Below are positions 1 through 9,602 of a stretch of DNA of 64,000 bases, piece by piece. The stretch is from an uncultured Bryobacterales bacterium. GTDB lineage: Bacteria > Acidobacteriota > Terriglobia > Bryobacterales > Bryobacteraceae. The DNA lies in the NCBI GenBank assembly GCA_937959285.1, contig CALGAR010000090.1, positions 1-64,000 of the forward strand, in the 5' to 3' direction. A program made the translations under genes and the position numbers. Position 1 is the first letter of the stretch; each line of letters starts with the position of its first letter. The notes under the pieces were generated by a model. It did not search any database. It had not been told where the DNA came from and saw only the letters and a list, made by a program, of their open reading frames with translations.

Positions 1-1
1 G

Positions 2-220
2 GAGCTCTTCTCGCAAGAGCAGGCCAGCGATCCGAACGCGATGCCGTTGATGGATTACATCGAGGAAGTCATGCAGATTCTGAAAGCATCGCCTGACGCT
101 ACCGAGATCTGTGTAGAACGGGTAAAGCCCTTGCGATTTGCGGAAGCGAGCGGAAACTATGACGCTGTCTTCAAACAGCGCAATGATTCAGCGCGAGCAC
201 AGTATCAATTTGTGCAGTGA
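2..220 (+). CDS. C-terminal end of an SDR-family oxidoreductase (DltE-like), partial
   Basis: Open from the window edge to a TGA stop, 72 residues. The readable tail contains PLMDYIEEVMQIL, then ATEICVERVKPLRFAEASG (residues about 35-53). This resembles the C-terminus of short-chain dehydrogenases of the DltE/YdfG-like group, whose last helix and VERVKPLRFAE strand are well conserved. The nucleotide-binding and catalytic parts lie outside the window, so the substrate cannot be inferred. A strong hairpin follows directly and separates it from the convergent isomerase gene. The assignment rests on recall of the family tail and is moderately sure. Confidence 0.65.
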   Translation, partial: ELFSQEQASDPNAMPLMDYIEEVMQILKASPDATEICVERVKPLRFAEASGNYDAVFKQRNDSARAQYQFVQ

Positions 221-228
221 GCGCCAGG

Positions 229-261
229 AGGCTCTGTTCCGGCGGCCGCCGGACAGAGCCT
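229..261. terminator. Intergenic hairpin between convergent genes
   Basis: Fifteen base pairs with a single bulged T at 237 and a two-base tip: 229-236 pairs with 254-261 and 238-244 with 247-253. It lies between the stop of the oxidoreductase (220) and the stop of the isomerase on the other strand (295). It has no T-tract, so it could be an atypical bidirectional terminator. Confidence 0.5.
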
Positions 262-294
262 GAATCTCACACCCGTCGAAGTCAGCGGCAGACT

Positions 295-1215
295 CTACGC
301 GAACGCCTTCTTCAGCACCGCGAGGCTCTTCGGCACGGCCGTCTCGGCCGGTTCTTTCCCTTCCATTTCGAGGGACACCCAGCCATGGAAGCCGCTCTTC
401 CGAAGAATCCCGGCGATCCGTTGATAATCGAGGTCGAGCGTGTACCACTCCCCGCCGCCATAGTAGGTTTTGGCCTGAACGATCACTGCATGGGGAGCCA
501 GCTTTTCGATACCAGCGTACGGATCACCGGGGAAGTTGCCCGTATCGAGATTGATGCACAGCCACGGCGAGTTCACGGCCTTGTAAATGCGAAGAAGCAT
601 GTCAGGGCTGGTAGTGAGCCCCCAATGATTCTCGAGCGCCAGGATCACGCCCTCGCGTTCTGCGTGAGGCAGGCACTGCTCGATCGACTCAACGCACCAG
701 CGGAAAGCGTCCTCGTTCGTATACCCGGGAAGAGGTGGCTCATCCCCTTTGACTTTCATGAGGTCATCGAACGACTTGATCGTTTTCCATCTGCCTGAAT
801 TGAGGCGCACGCAGGGAATGCCCAGATTGGCAGCCAACTCGATGCAGCGCCGGGTGTGATTGATATGCCGCTTCCGCTCTTCGGCTTCGGGGTGCACGAA
901 ATCCTGATGGATGGAGAGCATGGGGAGAGCGAGTCCATTTCGGAAGGCCAGGCGCTTCAAGTTGTTGACGTAGGCTGGCGTTTCATCCCGCATTTGGCGG
1001 TGCAGGATTTCGACGCCGTCGAATCCGAGCCGAGCGGCATGTTCGATTACGGATTCAATTGGATATTTCTCGGTCCGGAAGTGCCACCAGGAGTATGTCG
1101 AGACAGCCAGCCGGATGCGTCCGGGCTGGGGAGTGGACTGGGGAAGGGCCACAGACTGTGCCGCAATTGCTCCGGCCGTCTGCAGAAATAGATTCCGCCG
1201 CGAAAACCTCATCAT
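295..1215 (-). CDS. Tat-exported sugar phosphate isomerase/epimerase-like protein (AP endonuclease 2 TIM barrel)
   Basis: A 306-residue protein. Residues 1-30 form a twin-arginine signal with SRRNLFLQTAG followed by a hydrophobic alanine-rich stretch, so the mature protein is probably periplasmic or surface exposed. The rest fits the xylose isomerase-like TIM barrel: FDGVEIL early on, ALENHWG in the middle (a metal-ligand glutamate strand), CINLDTGNFPG, and WVSLEMEG near the end, another typical metal-binding glutamate. The true substrate is unknown; relatives act on sugars, inositols or hydroxypyruvate. The start is the first of two adjacent ATGs just ahead of the RR motif; an upstream in-frame alternative would bury the signal peptide. 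It follows the LysR gene by 32 bases on the same strand, so the two are probably co-transcribed. No clear Shine-Dalgarno is visible. Confidence 0.8.
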   Translation of the reverse strand: MMRFSRRNLFLQTAGAIAAQSVALPQSTPQPGRIRLAVSTYSWWHFRTEKYPIESVIEHAARLGFDGVEILHRQMRDETPAYVNNLKRLAFRNGLALPMLSIHQDFVHPEAEERKRHINHTRRCIELAANLGIPCVRLNSGRWKTIKSFDDLMKVKGDEPPLPGYTNEDAFRWCVESIEQCLPHAEREGVILALENHWGLTTSPDMLLRIYKAVNSPWLCINLDTGNFPGDPYAGIEKLAPHAVIVQAKTYYGGGEWYTLDLDYQRIAGILRKSGFHGWVSLEMEGKEPAETAVPKSLAVLKKAFA

Positions 1216-1247
1216 GAGGCTAGAATCGCAGACGCCATAAGTGGTGT

Positions 1248-2189
1248 TCAACCAGCAGACCAAACCTGCGACTTCCCGGCAGTTCCCGTAACCGAGTATT
1301 CACTCGCGACTTGCGCGGATTCTTGCAGCAGCTCCAGGAAGCGCGCGGCGGCGGGATGGAACTTCCGCCGGCGGCGATGAATGATTCCGAGCGGCCGGTA
1401 CAGTTCCGCCTGCAGGGGGACAGCGACAAGGCGGCCTTGGGCAATGTCGGCAAGCATCATGCGCTTAGGCAGGATGCTGACCCCGTATCCGAGCGCAATC
1501 GCTTCTTTCAGGCTCTGGATATTGTCGAAATGGAGAGTGATGTGGACCTGCACGCCCTGCTCCCGCAGGAAGCGGTCGACGTGGCGGCGTATCGGCAGCT
1601 CCTCGTCGAAGCCGATAAAGTCTTCTCCGTGCAAGTCCTGCGCCGCCACCGAACTCCTGCGCGACAAAGGATGCGAGGGCTTTACCCCCAAGACCATCTC
1701 TTCCTGGCGCCAAGGAATGAACGCAATCTCCCGGGTGGCTTCCGGGTAGCTCACAATCCCTAAGTCCGCCCGGTCCGACTGCACTGCTTCATACACCTTC
1801 TCGGGCCGAAGGTAATCGACGGAAATCGAGGCCTGCGGGCATCGCCGCCGGAACTCCTCTTCGAGCGCGGACATTTCATAGATGCCCACCGAGTAGATCG
1901 AGGCGACACGCACCAGCCCCTCCGCCTGCCCCTTCACTGACTGCAAGTCGGCTTCAAACTGGGCTTTGCGGCGGAGGACGTCCCGGCACATTTCATAGAA
2001 CAACCGCCCGGCAGGCGTTACGGCCAGCGGCCGCGTCGAACGATCCACAAGCTGCACTTCCAGCACCTTTTCCAGCTCCTGGAGAGTCTGGCTGGCCGCT
2101 GACTGGCTGACGCCATTCTGCGCCGCAGCGCGGGTCACGCTGCGGGTTTGCACGATATCTCGGAAGAGGTTCAGTTGCTCGAACGTCAC
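1248..2189 (-). CDS. LysR-family transcriptional regulator, divergent from gltB
   Basis: A 313-residue LysR-type regulator. The N-terminal winged helix-turn-helix covers residues 1-60 (recognition region SVTRAAAQNGVSQSAASQT at 17-35) and is followed by a linker helix and a periplasmic-binding-protein-like effector domain (about 90-295). The N-terminus resembles the CysL/CysB branch more than classical GltC. The GTG start is supported by AGAGG five bases upstream. It is transcribed away from gltB with 96 bases between the start codons. A T-N11-A dyad in that gap suits a LysR operator. By position it probably controls glutamate synthase in response to a nitrogen or sulfur metabolite; the effector is unknown. 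The isomerase gene lies just downstream. Confidence 0.9.
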   Translation of the reverse strand: MTFEQLNLFRDIVQTRSVTRAAAQNGVSQSAASQTLQELEKVLEVQLVDRSTRPLAVTPAGRLFYEMCRDVLRRKAQFEADLQSVKGQAEGLVRVASIYSVGIYEMSALEEEFRRRCPQASISVDYLRPEKVYEAVQSDRADLGIVSYPEATREIAFIPWRQEEMVLGVKPSHPLSRRSSVAAQDLHGEDFIGFDEELPIRRHVDRFLREQGVQVHITLHFDNIQSLKEAIALGYGVSILPKRMMLADIAQGRLVAVPLQAELYRPLGIIHRRRRKFHPAAARFLELLQESAQVASEYSVTGTAGKSQVWSAG

Positions 2190-2204
2190 CGGCCTCTAGA
2201 GTAT

Positions 2205-2224
2205 CATAAGTTCTTCTAATTATG
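2205..2224. promoter_or_regulatory. Candidate LysR operator (T-N11-A dyad)
   Basis: CATAA at 2205-2209 and TTATG at 2220-2224 form a perfect inverted repeat with a 10-base spacer, and contain the LysR T-N11-A signature (T2207, A2219). The centre is about 65 bases upstream of the predicted gltB transcription start, the usual place for a LysR recognition site. Confidence 0.5.
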
Positions 2225-2243
2225 TCAATGCTAATATTTTGGA

Positions 2244-2273
2244 TTGACTAATAGTAATCGTGTACCCTATACT
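2244..2273 (+). promoter_or_regulatory. Predicted gltB promoter
   Basis: TTGACT (2244-2249), an 18-base spacer and TATACT (2268-2273), close to the sigma-70 consensus. The expected start of transcription is near 2280, leaving only about six bases before the ATG at 2286. Confidence 0.55.
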
Positions 2274-2285
2274 TCAACGAAGGCA

Positions 2286-5200
2286 ATGAACCAAGTCCGT
2301 TTTTCTTCCGATTCTCCGGCGAATGGCTTACCCAAAGCCCAAGGCTTGTATCACCCAAGTACGGAACGTGATGCCTGCGGCATTGGTTTTGTCGTTAATA
2401 TCAACGGCCAGCGATCTCACGACATCATCCTCAAGGGCATTCAGATCCTCATCAACCTGACCCACCGGGGAGCATGCGGCTGTGATCCGGAAACGGGAGA
2501 CGGAGCGGGCATCCTGATCCAGATCCCTCACCGGTTTTTCGAAAAGGAGTGCGCAAAGCTTGGCTTCCAGCTTCCGCCAGCCGGCCAGTACGGCGTTGGC
2601 ATGGTGTTCCTTCCTGTTGAGCCGCAGCAGCGGCTCATTTGCGAAGGCATTCTGGAGCGGATCATCCGGGAAGAAGGTCTGACCCTGCTGGGTTGGCGCG
2701 ATACGCCCGTGAACGCGGATGCGATCGGGCGCGTTGCTCGCGCTTCACAGCCCTACATTGAACAGGTATTCGTAGGCGGCGCGCCGGGAATGACGGAAGA
2801 CGAGCTGGAGCGGCGTCTTTACGTGGTTCGCAAGCGGGCGGAAAACGAAATCGCCCAGTCCGATGTGCGCGACAAGGACTTCTTCTACCTCCCCTCCCTC
2901 TCCGCGCGCACCATCGTTTACAAGGGCCTGCTGCTGGCCCCACAGATCGCCGAGTTCTACAACGAACTGACGGACCCGGACGTAGTGAGCGCCCTTTGCC
3001 TGGTCCACCAGCGGTTTTCGACCAATACGTTCCCGACCTGGCAGCTGGCGCATCCGTTCCGCTACATCTGCCACAACGGCGAGATCAATACCGTCAAAGG
3101 GAATGCCAACTGGATGTACGCCCGGCAGAGCGTTCTCTCCTCGCCGTACTTCAAAGACATTAAGAAGCTCTTCCCGATCATTACGCCGGGCGTATCCGAC
3201 TCGGCGATGCTGGACAACACCGTCGAGCTGCTCACTCTGGCCGGCCGCAGCCTGCCTCACGTGATGGCGATGCTGATACCGGAAGCGTGGGATGCGGATA
3301 CGACGATGCATCCCGACAAGCGGGCTTTCTACGAATACCACGCTTCCCTGATGGAGCCCTGGGATGGCCCGGCCGCAGTCGCATTCACCGACGGTCGAGT
3401 CATCGGAGCGACTCTTGACCGGAACGGCCTCCGGCCTGCCCGTTATCTGGTCACCCGCAACGACATGCTGATCATGGCGTCGGAAACTGGCGTTCTCCCC
3501 GTAAAGCCGGAGGACGTGAAGCTGAAGGGACGCCTCCAGCCTGGAAAGATGCTGCTGGTCGACACGGTGCAAGGCCGCATCATTCCCGACGAGGAATTGA
3601 AGCAGAGCCTGTGGTCACGGCAGCCGTACCGCCAGTGGCTTCAGGAAAACCAGATCCGCCTCGAGGATCTTCCCGAGCCGCCGCGGCAGTACGAGACCGA
3701 TCATGACACGATTCTTCAGCGGCAGCGCGCGTTCGGCTACACCGACGAAGATATCCGGATGTTGCTGACGCCCATGGCTGTTAAGGGAGAAGAGCCGGTC
3801 GGGTCCATGGGCACCGACACGCCCCTGGCGTGCCTCTCCGACAAGCCGCAGCCTCTGTTTAATTACTTCAAGCAGCTCTTTGCCCAGGTGACCAACCCAG
3901 CGATCGATCCGATCCGTGAGGAGCTGGTCATGTCGCTCACCAGCTACATTGGCACCGAGCGCAACATCCTGGATGAAACGCCGCGGCACTGCCACACCCT
4001 GAAGCTGCCTCATCCGATCCTGACCAACCGCGACCTCGAGAAGATCCGCCGTGTCTCGCAGGGAGATTTTCTGGCGACGACGCTGCCGATGCTGTATTTC
4101 GTACGGGGCGGCGAAAAGGAACTGGAGCGGGCGCTCGACAGCCTCTGCCGCCGGGCGTCGCTAGCGATCAAGAACGGTTACTCGGTCCTGATTCTGTCCG
4201 ACCGCGGCGTCGATCGGGACTCGGCGCCGATACCAAGTCTTCTTGCGCTGACAGCGGTCCACAATCACCTGATTCGCGAGGGCACGCGCACGCAGGTAGC
4301 GCTGATTATCGAATCCGGCGAGCCGCGCGAGGTCATGCATTTCTGCCTCCTGATCGGCTATGGCGCGAGCGCCGTCAATCCCTACCTGGCGATTGAGACG
4401 CTGGATAATCTGGCCCTCCGGGGCTTGCTGCCCGAAGGCATCACCTTTGAAAAGGCTCTGCAGAACTACAAGAAAGCCATCAACAAAGGCCTGCTGAAGG
4501 TCTTTTCGAAAATGGGCATCTCAACCCTGCAAAGCTATCGCGGCGCGCAGGTGTTCGAGGCAATCGGGCTGAACAAGGACCTGGTGGAGAAATACTTTAC
4601 GGGCACAGTATCCCGCGTCGAAGGCGTCGGGTTGGATGTGCTCGCTCGTGAAGCCAAGCTGAAGCACGATTACGCCTTCCGGCCTCCATCCGAAAACGAG
4701 ACCGAGCTTGATCCGGGCGGGAACTACCATTTCCGGGCACGCGGCGAATATCACCTGCTGAATCCGCAAACGGTGAGCAAGCTGCAGCACGCCGTGCAGA
4801 AGTCGAGCTACGAGACCTATCGCGAGTATGCGGAGCTGATCAACAACCAGAGCCAGCAGCTCTGCACGCTGCGGGGCCTGATGAAGTTCAAGGAAGCTCC
4901 GAAGCCGATTCCGCTCGAGGAAGTGGAGCCGGCCAGCGAGATTGTCAAGCGGTTCGCCACCGGGGCCATGTCGTTCGGCTCCATCAGCAAGGAAGCGCAC
5001 GAGACGCTGGCGATCGCGATGAACCGGATCGGCGGAAAGTCGAATACGGGCGAGGGCGGTGAAGACGAAGAGCGCTTCCGTCCCGATCCAAACGGCGATT
5101 CCCGGCGGAGCGCGATTAAGCAGGTGGCGTCGGGACGCTTCGGAGTCACGACCAACTACCTGGTCAATGCGGACGAGCTCCAGATCAAGATCGCCCAAGG

Positions 5201-6881
5201 CGCCAAGCCTGGCGAGGGCGGACAGCTTCCGGGCCATAAGGTGGACGAGGTCATCGCCCGTGTCCGGCATTCGATTCCGGGCGTCGGGCTCATCTCTCCG
5301 CCTCCGCACCACGACATTTACTCCATTGAGGATCTGGCGCAGCTCATCTACGACCTGAAGAATGTCAATCCGCAGGCGCGGATTTCCGTAAAACTCGTGG
5401 CGGAAGTTGGAGTCGGCACGGTCGCGGCGGGCGTCGCGAAAGCTCACGCCGACCTCGTTCTGATCAGCGGAGACACAGGCGGCACGGGAGCTTCTCCGCT
5501 GACTTCGATCAAACACGCCGGCATCCCCTGGGAGCTGGGCTTGGCAGAAACCCAGCAAGTGCTGGTCCTGAACGATTTGCGCAGCCGCATCCGCGTGCAA
5601 ACGGACGGAAAGCTGCAAACAGGGCGCGATGTGGCCATCGCGGCTCTTCTCGGGGCCGAGGAGTTCGGGTTCTCAACCGCGCCGCTCATCACGATGGGCT
5701 GCATCATGATGCGCAAGTGCCATCTGAATACCTGTCCTGTCGGCATCGCCACACAGGATCCGGCGCTGCGCGCGAAGTTCCGCGGCACGCCGGAGCATGT
5801 CATCAACTACTTCTTCTTCGTGGCGGAAGAGCTGCGTGAGATCATGTCGCGCCTGGGCTTCCGCACGGTCGACGAGATGGTGGGCCGCGTGGACAAGCTC
5901 GAAATGCGCGATGCTGTGGATCACTGGAAGGCAAAAGGTCTGGATCTCTCCGCCATCCTCTATAACCCGGAGGTTCCGGCAAAGGTCGGCCGCCGCTGCC
6001 TGATTCCGCAGGACCACGGCCTTGAGCAGGCCCTCGACCACAAGCTGATCGAGCACGCCAAGGAGGCCCTGGAATCGCAGAAGAAGGTGGAGATCAAGAT
6101 GCCGATCCGGAATATCCACCGGACCGTCGGCGCCATGCTTAGCGGCGAAATTGCCCGGAGATACGGCTCGGCTGGCCTTCCCGATGACACGATCCGGATC
6201 CACTTCACGGGTTCGGCTGGACAGAGCTTCGGCGCTTTTCTCTCCAAGGGCGTAACGATGACCTTGGAGGGCGATGCCAACGACTATGTCGGCAAGGGTC
6301 TATCGGGCGGCAAGCTCGTCGTCTATCCCCCGCGCGCTTCCAGCTTCGTTCCTGAAGAAAACATCCTCATCGGGAACGTGGTCCTTTACGGAGCAACCAG
6401 CGGCGAAGCCTTCTTCAACGGCGTCGCTGGCGAGCGGTTCGCTGTCCGCAATTCCGGCGCGACCGCGGTGGTGGAAGGCGTCGGCGACCACGGCTGCGAG
6501 TATATGACGAAAGGCCTTGTCGTCGTGCTTGGCAAGACGGGCAGGAACTTCGCAGCTGGCATGTCCGGCGGCATTGCCTACGTCCTCGACGAGGCGGGTG
6601 ACTTTGCAACCGCCCGCTGCAATTTGGGCGGCGTGGATCTCGAACCGGTGGTCGAACCAAACGACGTTACCCAGTTGCACGAACTCATCCGGCGTCACGC
6701 GGAGCTGACGGGCAGCCCCAAGGCGAAATGGGTTCTCGACAACTGGTACACGGTACTGCCCCGGTTCGTAAAGGTATTTCCTCAGGAGTACAAACGGGTT
6801 TTGGGTATCCAACCGGCGGCGATGCGCGTGGCCGCTCCGCTTTCAAATCCTCCTGAGGCCAGGCAGGTGGTTCATGGGTAA
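2286..6881 (+). CDS. gltB: Glutamate synthase, large (alpha) subunit
   Basis: A 1531-residue large subunit of NADPH-type glutamate synthase, which makes two glutamates from glutamine and 2-oxoglutarate. Cys31 in the DACGIGFV motif would be the N-terminal nucleophile of the class II amidotransferase domain after removal of a 30-residue propeptide. The FMN-binding synthase domain lies in the second half. It carries three 3Fe-4S cysteines, C1139, C1145 and C1150 (RKCHLNTCP). A GXGXG beta-helix domain forms the end. The ATG at 2286 was chosen over an upstream TTG at 2244 because that TTG lies in the predicted -35 box. gltB overlaps gltD by 8 bases. Length and motifs are complete, with no disruption. 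Confidence 0.97.
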   Translation: MNQVRFSSDSPANGLPKAQGLYHPSTERDACGIGFVVNINGQRSHDIILKGIQILINLTHRGACGCDPETGDGAGILIQIPHRFFEKECAKLGFQLPPAGQYGVGMVFLPVEPQQRLICEGILERIIREEGLTLLGWRDTPVNADAIGRVARASQPYIEQVFVGGAPGMTEDELERRLYVVRKRAENEIAQSDVRDKDFFYLPSLSARTIVYKGLLLAPQIAEFYNELTDPDVVSALCLVHQRFSTNTFPTWQLAHPFRYICHNGEINTVKGNANWMYARQSVLSSPYFKDIKKLFPIITPGVSDSAMLDNTVELLTLAGRSLPHVMAMLIPEAWDADTTMHPDKRAFYEYHASLMEPWDGPAAVAFTDGRVIGATLDRNGLRPARYLVTRNDMLIMASETGVLPVKPEDVKLKGRLQPGKMLLVDTVQGRIIPDEELKQSLWSRQPYRQWLQENQIRLEDLPEPPRQYETDHDTILQRQRAFGYTDEDIRMLLTPMAVKGEEPVGSMGTDTPLACLSDKPQPLFNYFKQLFAQVTNPAIDPIREELVMSLTSYIGTERNILDETPRHCHTLKLPHPILTNRDLEKIRRVSQGDFLATTLPMLYFVRGGEKELERALDSLCRRASLAIKNGYSVLILSDRGVDRDSAPIPSLLALTAVHNHLIREGTRTQVALIIESGEPREVMHFCLLIGYGASAVNPYLAIETLDNLALRGLLPEGITFEKALQNYKKAINKGLLKVFSKMGISTLQSYRGAQVFEAIGLNKDLVEKYFTGTVSRVEGVGLDVLAREAKLKHDYAFRPPSENETELDPGGNYHFRARGEYHLLNPQTVSKLQHAVQKSSYETYREYAELINNQSQQLCTLRGLMKFKEAPKPIPLEEVEPASEIVKRFATGAMSFGSISKEAHETLAIAMNRIGGKSNTGEGGEDEERFRPDPNGDSRRSAIKQVASGRFGVTTNYLVNADELQIKIAQGAKPGEGGQLPGHKVDEVIARVRHSIPGVGLISPPPHHDIYSIEDLAQLIYDLKNVNPQARISVKLVAEVGVGTVAAGVAKAHADLVLISGDTGGTGASPLTSIKHAGIPWELGLAETQQVLVLNDLRSRIRVQTDGKLQTGRDVAIAALLGAEEFGFSTAPLITMGCIMMRKCHLNTCPVGIATQDPALRAKFRGTPEHVINYFFFVAEELREIMSRLGFRTVDEMVGRVDKLEMRDAVDHWKAKGLDLSAILYNPEVPAKVGRRCLIPQDHGLEQALDHKLIEHAKEALESQKKVEIKMPIRNIHRTVGAMLSGEIARRYGSAGLPDDTIRIHFTGSAGQSFGAFLSKGVTMTLEGDANDYVGKGLSGGKLVVYPPRASSFVPEENILIGNVVLYGATSGEAFFNGVAGERFAVRNSGATAVVEGVGDHGCEYMTKGLVVVLGKTGRNFAAGMSGGIAYVLDEAGDFATARCNLGGVDLEPVVEPNDVTQLHELIRRHAELTGSPKAKWVLDNWYTVLPRFVKVFPQEYKRVLGIQPAAMRVAAPLSNPPEARQVVHG

Positions 6882-8322
6882 GGTTACAGGTTTTCTTGAG
6901 TATCGCCGGGAAGTGCCGAGCCGGCGTCCGGTAGCGGAACGGATTAACGATTGGTTTGAGATTTACCAGCCGTTTCCCGAAGAGAAGGTGCGGACGCAGG
7001 GCGCGCGATGCATGGATTGCGGTGTCCCCTTCTGCCATTCCGGGTGCCCGCTCAATAACATCATCCCGGATTGGAACGATCTGGTTTATCGCGACCGCTG
7101 GCGCGACGCGATTCGCGTTCTCCACTCCACAAACAATTTTCCGGAGTTCACCGGCCGCGTCTGCCCGGCGCCGTGTGAGGCGGCCTGCGTCCTCGGCATC
7201 AATGAGCCTCCGGTTGCCATCAAGCTGATCGAGAGGAGCATCATTGACCACGCCTTCAAAGAGGGCTGGATCGTACCTCAGCCTCCGCAGGTGTTGACCG
7301 GGAAACGGGTGGCCATTGTCGGATCAGGGCCCGCAGGTCTCGCCGCTGCGCAGCAATTGCGGCGCGCTGGCCACGAGGTCACCGTCTTCGAGAAGGCAGA
7401 CCGCATCGGCGGACTCCTCCGCTACGGCATCCCGGACTTCAAGATGGAGAAGCACCTGATCGACCGGCGTCTGGAGCAGATGACGGCCGAAGGGGTGAAG
7501 TTCGTAACAAAGGCGCACGTCGGACAGAACGTCCCGGTTGAAGACCTTCGCAAAGAGTTCGACGCGATCGTGCTGGCTGGCGGAGCGGAGCAGCCGAGAG
7601 ACTTGCGCGTGCCAGGCCGCGAACTGAAGGGCATCCACTTTGCGATGGAGTTTCTGCCCCAGGCGAACCGCCGTGTGGCCGGCGACACCATCCCGGAGTC
7701 AGAAGCGATCCTCGCCACCGGCAAGAACGTCATCATTATCGGCGGCGGCGACACAGGCGCCGACTGCCTCGGAACTTCGCACCGTCAGAAGGCAAAATCG
7801 GTATACCAGTTTGAAATCATGCCGAAGCCGCCGGAGGAGCGTTCCCCGAACACGCCGTGGCCGCTCTGGCCCTTGCAGTTGCGCACGGAGAGCTCGCACG
7901 AGGAAGGCGGCATCAGGGAATGGAGCATCGGCACCACTGCCTTCACCGGCGACGAGAACGGGCATGTCCGCAAGCTGCATGCCGTCCGTCTCGGTCCGCC
8001 GCCCCGCTTTGAGCCGATTCCGAACACGGAGATGACGTTTGACGTCGATCTCGTACTTCTCGCGATGGGCTTCACTGGTCCGGTCCGCAGCGGAATGCTG
8101 GAACAGCTGGGCGTCGAGCTCGACGCGCGCGGCAACGTGAAATGCGACGAAAACTACATGTCGAGCGTGCCGGGCGTCTTCGCAGCCGGTGATATGCGTC
8201 GAGGCCAATCTTTGGTGGTATGGGCCATTTCGGAAGGACGCAAAGCCGCCGAGGCGGTGGACCGCTGGCTGCGTGCGGAGCAAAGCAAAAAGGACCGGTT
8301 GCAGGCAGCTTCGGCTGCCTGA
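6874..8322 (+). CDS. gltD: Glutamate synthase, small (beta) subunit
   Basis: A 482-residue NADPH-oxidising subunit that passes electrons to GltB. The N-terminal iron-sulfur region has cysteines C46, C49, C54 and C58, then C97, C101 and C105. The FAD dinucleotide fold begins at VAIVGSGPAG (147-155), and the NADPH fold at NVIIIGGGDTGADC around residue 290. A C-terminal AAGDMRRGQSLVVWAI segment closes the FAD site. It starts inside the gltB stop region (8-base overlap) with AGGCAGGTGG upstream, so translation is coupled. All expected motifs are present. Confidence 0.96.
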   Translation: MGKVTGFLEYRREVPSRRPVAERINDWFEIYQPFPEEKVRTQGARCMDCGVPFCHSGCPLNNIIPDWNDLVYRDRWRDAIRVLHSTNNFPEFTGRVCPAPCEAACVLGINEPPVAIKLIERSIIDHAFKEGWIVPQPPQVLTGKRVAIVGSGPAGLAAAQQLRRAGHEVTVFEKADRIGGLLRYGIPDFKMEKHLIDRRLEQMTAEGVKFVTKAHVGQNVPVEDLRKEFDAIVLAGGAEQPRDLRVPGRELKGIHFAMEFLPQANRRVAGDTIPESEAILATGKNVIIIGGGDTGADCLGTSHRQKAKSVYQFEIMPKPPEERSPNTPWPLWPLQLRTESSHEEGGIREWSIGTTAFTGDENGHVRKLHAVRLGPPPRFEPIPNTEMTFDVDLVLLAMGFTGPVRSGMLEQLGVELDARGNVKCDENYMSSVPGVFAAGDMRRGQSLVVWAISEGRKAAEAVDRWLRAEQSKKDRLQAASAA

Positions 8323-8345
8323 CCAGGACTGTCTAGAATGAAGAA

Positions 8346-9581
8346 ATGACCGGTCCCACTGAAACACAACAGCAGGCGTCTGCCGCGCAGCAGGTCATTG
8401 ACCTCGAGCACAAGTACCTGTTACAGAACTACGCGCGCTACCCGCTTGTGCTGACGCGCGGCGAAGGCTGCTGGCTGTACGACCTGGAGGGTAGGGCGTA
8501 CCTCGATCTGCTAAGCGGAATCGGCGTCAACGCCCTGGGACATGCGCATCCCAGGATCACGTCCGTCATTCGGGAGCAGGCTGGCCTTCTGGTCCACAGC
8601 TCCAATCTGTACTACCACGAGTTTCAGGGTCCGCTTGCCAAGCACCTCGCGGACGCAAGCGGCCTTCAGCGCGTCTTCTTCTGCAACTCGGGCGCCGAGG
8701 CGATGGAAGGCGCGATCAAGATCGCGCGCTCCCACGGAAGAAAGATCGACCCGGAAAAGTACGAACTGGTCGCTCTCGAAAATTCCTTCCACGGCCGTAC
8801 GATGGGCGCGCTGTCGATCACCGGTCAGCCGAAGTATCGCGAGCCGTTCGAGCCGCTGCTCGCAGGCGTCAAATTTGTGGCCAGGCAGGATGAGGCAGGC
8901 CTGGAGGCGGCTGTGGGCGAGCGGACCGCCGGCATTGTGATCGAGTCGATTCAGGGTGAAGGTGGCGTCCTTCCCGTTAGCGAGTCTTTCATGCGAAAGG
9001 CGAGGGAGCTGGCGGACCGCTACAACGCCCTCCTGATCTTCGACGAGATCCAGAGCGGCGTGGGCCGTCCGGGAACGTGGTTCGCCTACCAGCTTACCGA
9101 GCCAGCCGTGATGCCGGACGTCCTGACGATCGCCAAGCCGATCTCCTGCGGTCTGCCGCTCGGCGCGATCATGATGAACGAGAAAGCGGCAGCCGCCATC
9201 GCGCCGGGAATGCACGGCACCACGTTCGGCGGAAATGCGCTTGCCTGCCGCGTGGCCATCGAGTTCTGCGAGATCCTGCCCGATCTGCTTCCCTCGATTC
9301 GGAGAGTGGGCGACTACTTCCGCAGCGGCCTGCGAACTCTGGCAGGGAAATATCCCTTCATTAAGGAAGTTCGAGGGCACGGGCTCATGATCGGGATGGA
9401 GCTGGACTTCCCCTGCAAGCAGCTGGTTGCAGCGGCCCAGGAGGAAGGACTGCTGATCAACGTGACGCATGAGACGGTCGTCCGCATGCTGCCGCCCTAC
9501 ATCCTGACGGAGAAGGAAGTCGACCGCGCGCTCGAAGGTCTGGACAAGATCCTCAAGAACGCTGAACCTCCAGCGCGGTAA
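8346..9581 (+). CDS. argD: Class III aminotransferase, probably acetylornithine aminotransferase
   Basis: A 411-residue PLP enzyme of fold type I, class III. NSGAEAMEGAIKIAR (114-128) binds the cofactor phosphate; D233 in FDEIQSG pairs with the pyridine nitrogen; K264 in TIAKPISCG is the Schiff-base lysine. The overall pattern is the acetylornithine/succinylornithine group of arginine biosynthesis. Gamma-aminobutyrate or other omega-aminotransferases cannot be excluded, because the sequence after the lysine (PISCGLPLGA) is not the commonest ArgD form. It starts 23 bases after gltD on the same strand. It may therefore share the glutamate synthase transcript, which would supply its amino donor. 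Confidence 0.75.
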   Translation: MTGPTETQQQASAAQQVIDLEHKYLLQNYARYPLVLTRGEGCWLYDLEGRAYLDLLSGIGVNALGHAHPRITSVIREQAGLLVHSSNLYYHEFQGPLAKHLADASGLQRVFFCNSGAEAMEGAIKIARSHGRKIDPEKYELVALENSFHGRTMGALSITGQPKYREPFEPLLAGVKFVARQDEAGLEAAVGERTAGIVIESIQGEGGVLPVSESFMRKARELADRYNALLIFDEIQSGVGRPGTWFAYQLTEPAVMPDVLTIAKPISCGLPLGAIMMNEKAAAAIAPGMHGTTFGGNALACRVAIEFCEILPDLLPSIRRVGDYFRSGLRTLAGKYPFIKEVRGHGLMIGMELDFPCKQLVAAAQEEGLLINVTHETVVRMLPPYILTEKEVDRALEGLDKILKNAEPPAR

Positions 9582-9602
9582 AGCAGCGGGGCGACCAACG
9601 GC

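Noticed and set aside
4521..5618. A 365-codon minus-strand frame opposite gltB.
   Set aside because: Antisense to conserved gltB with no recognisable protein family.
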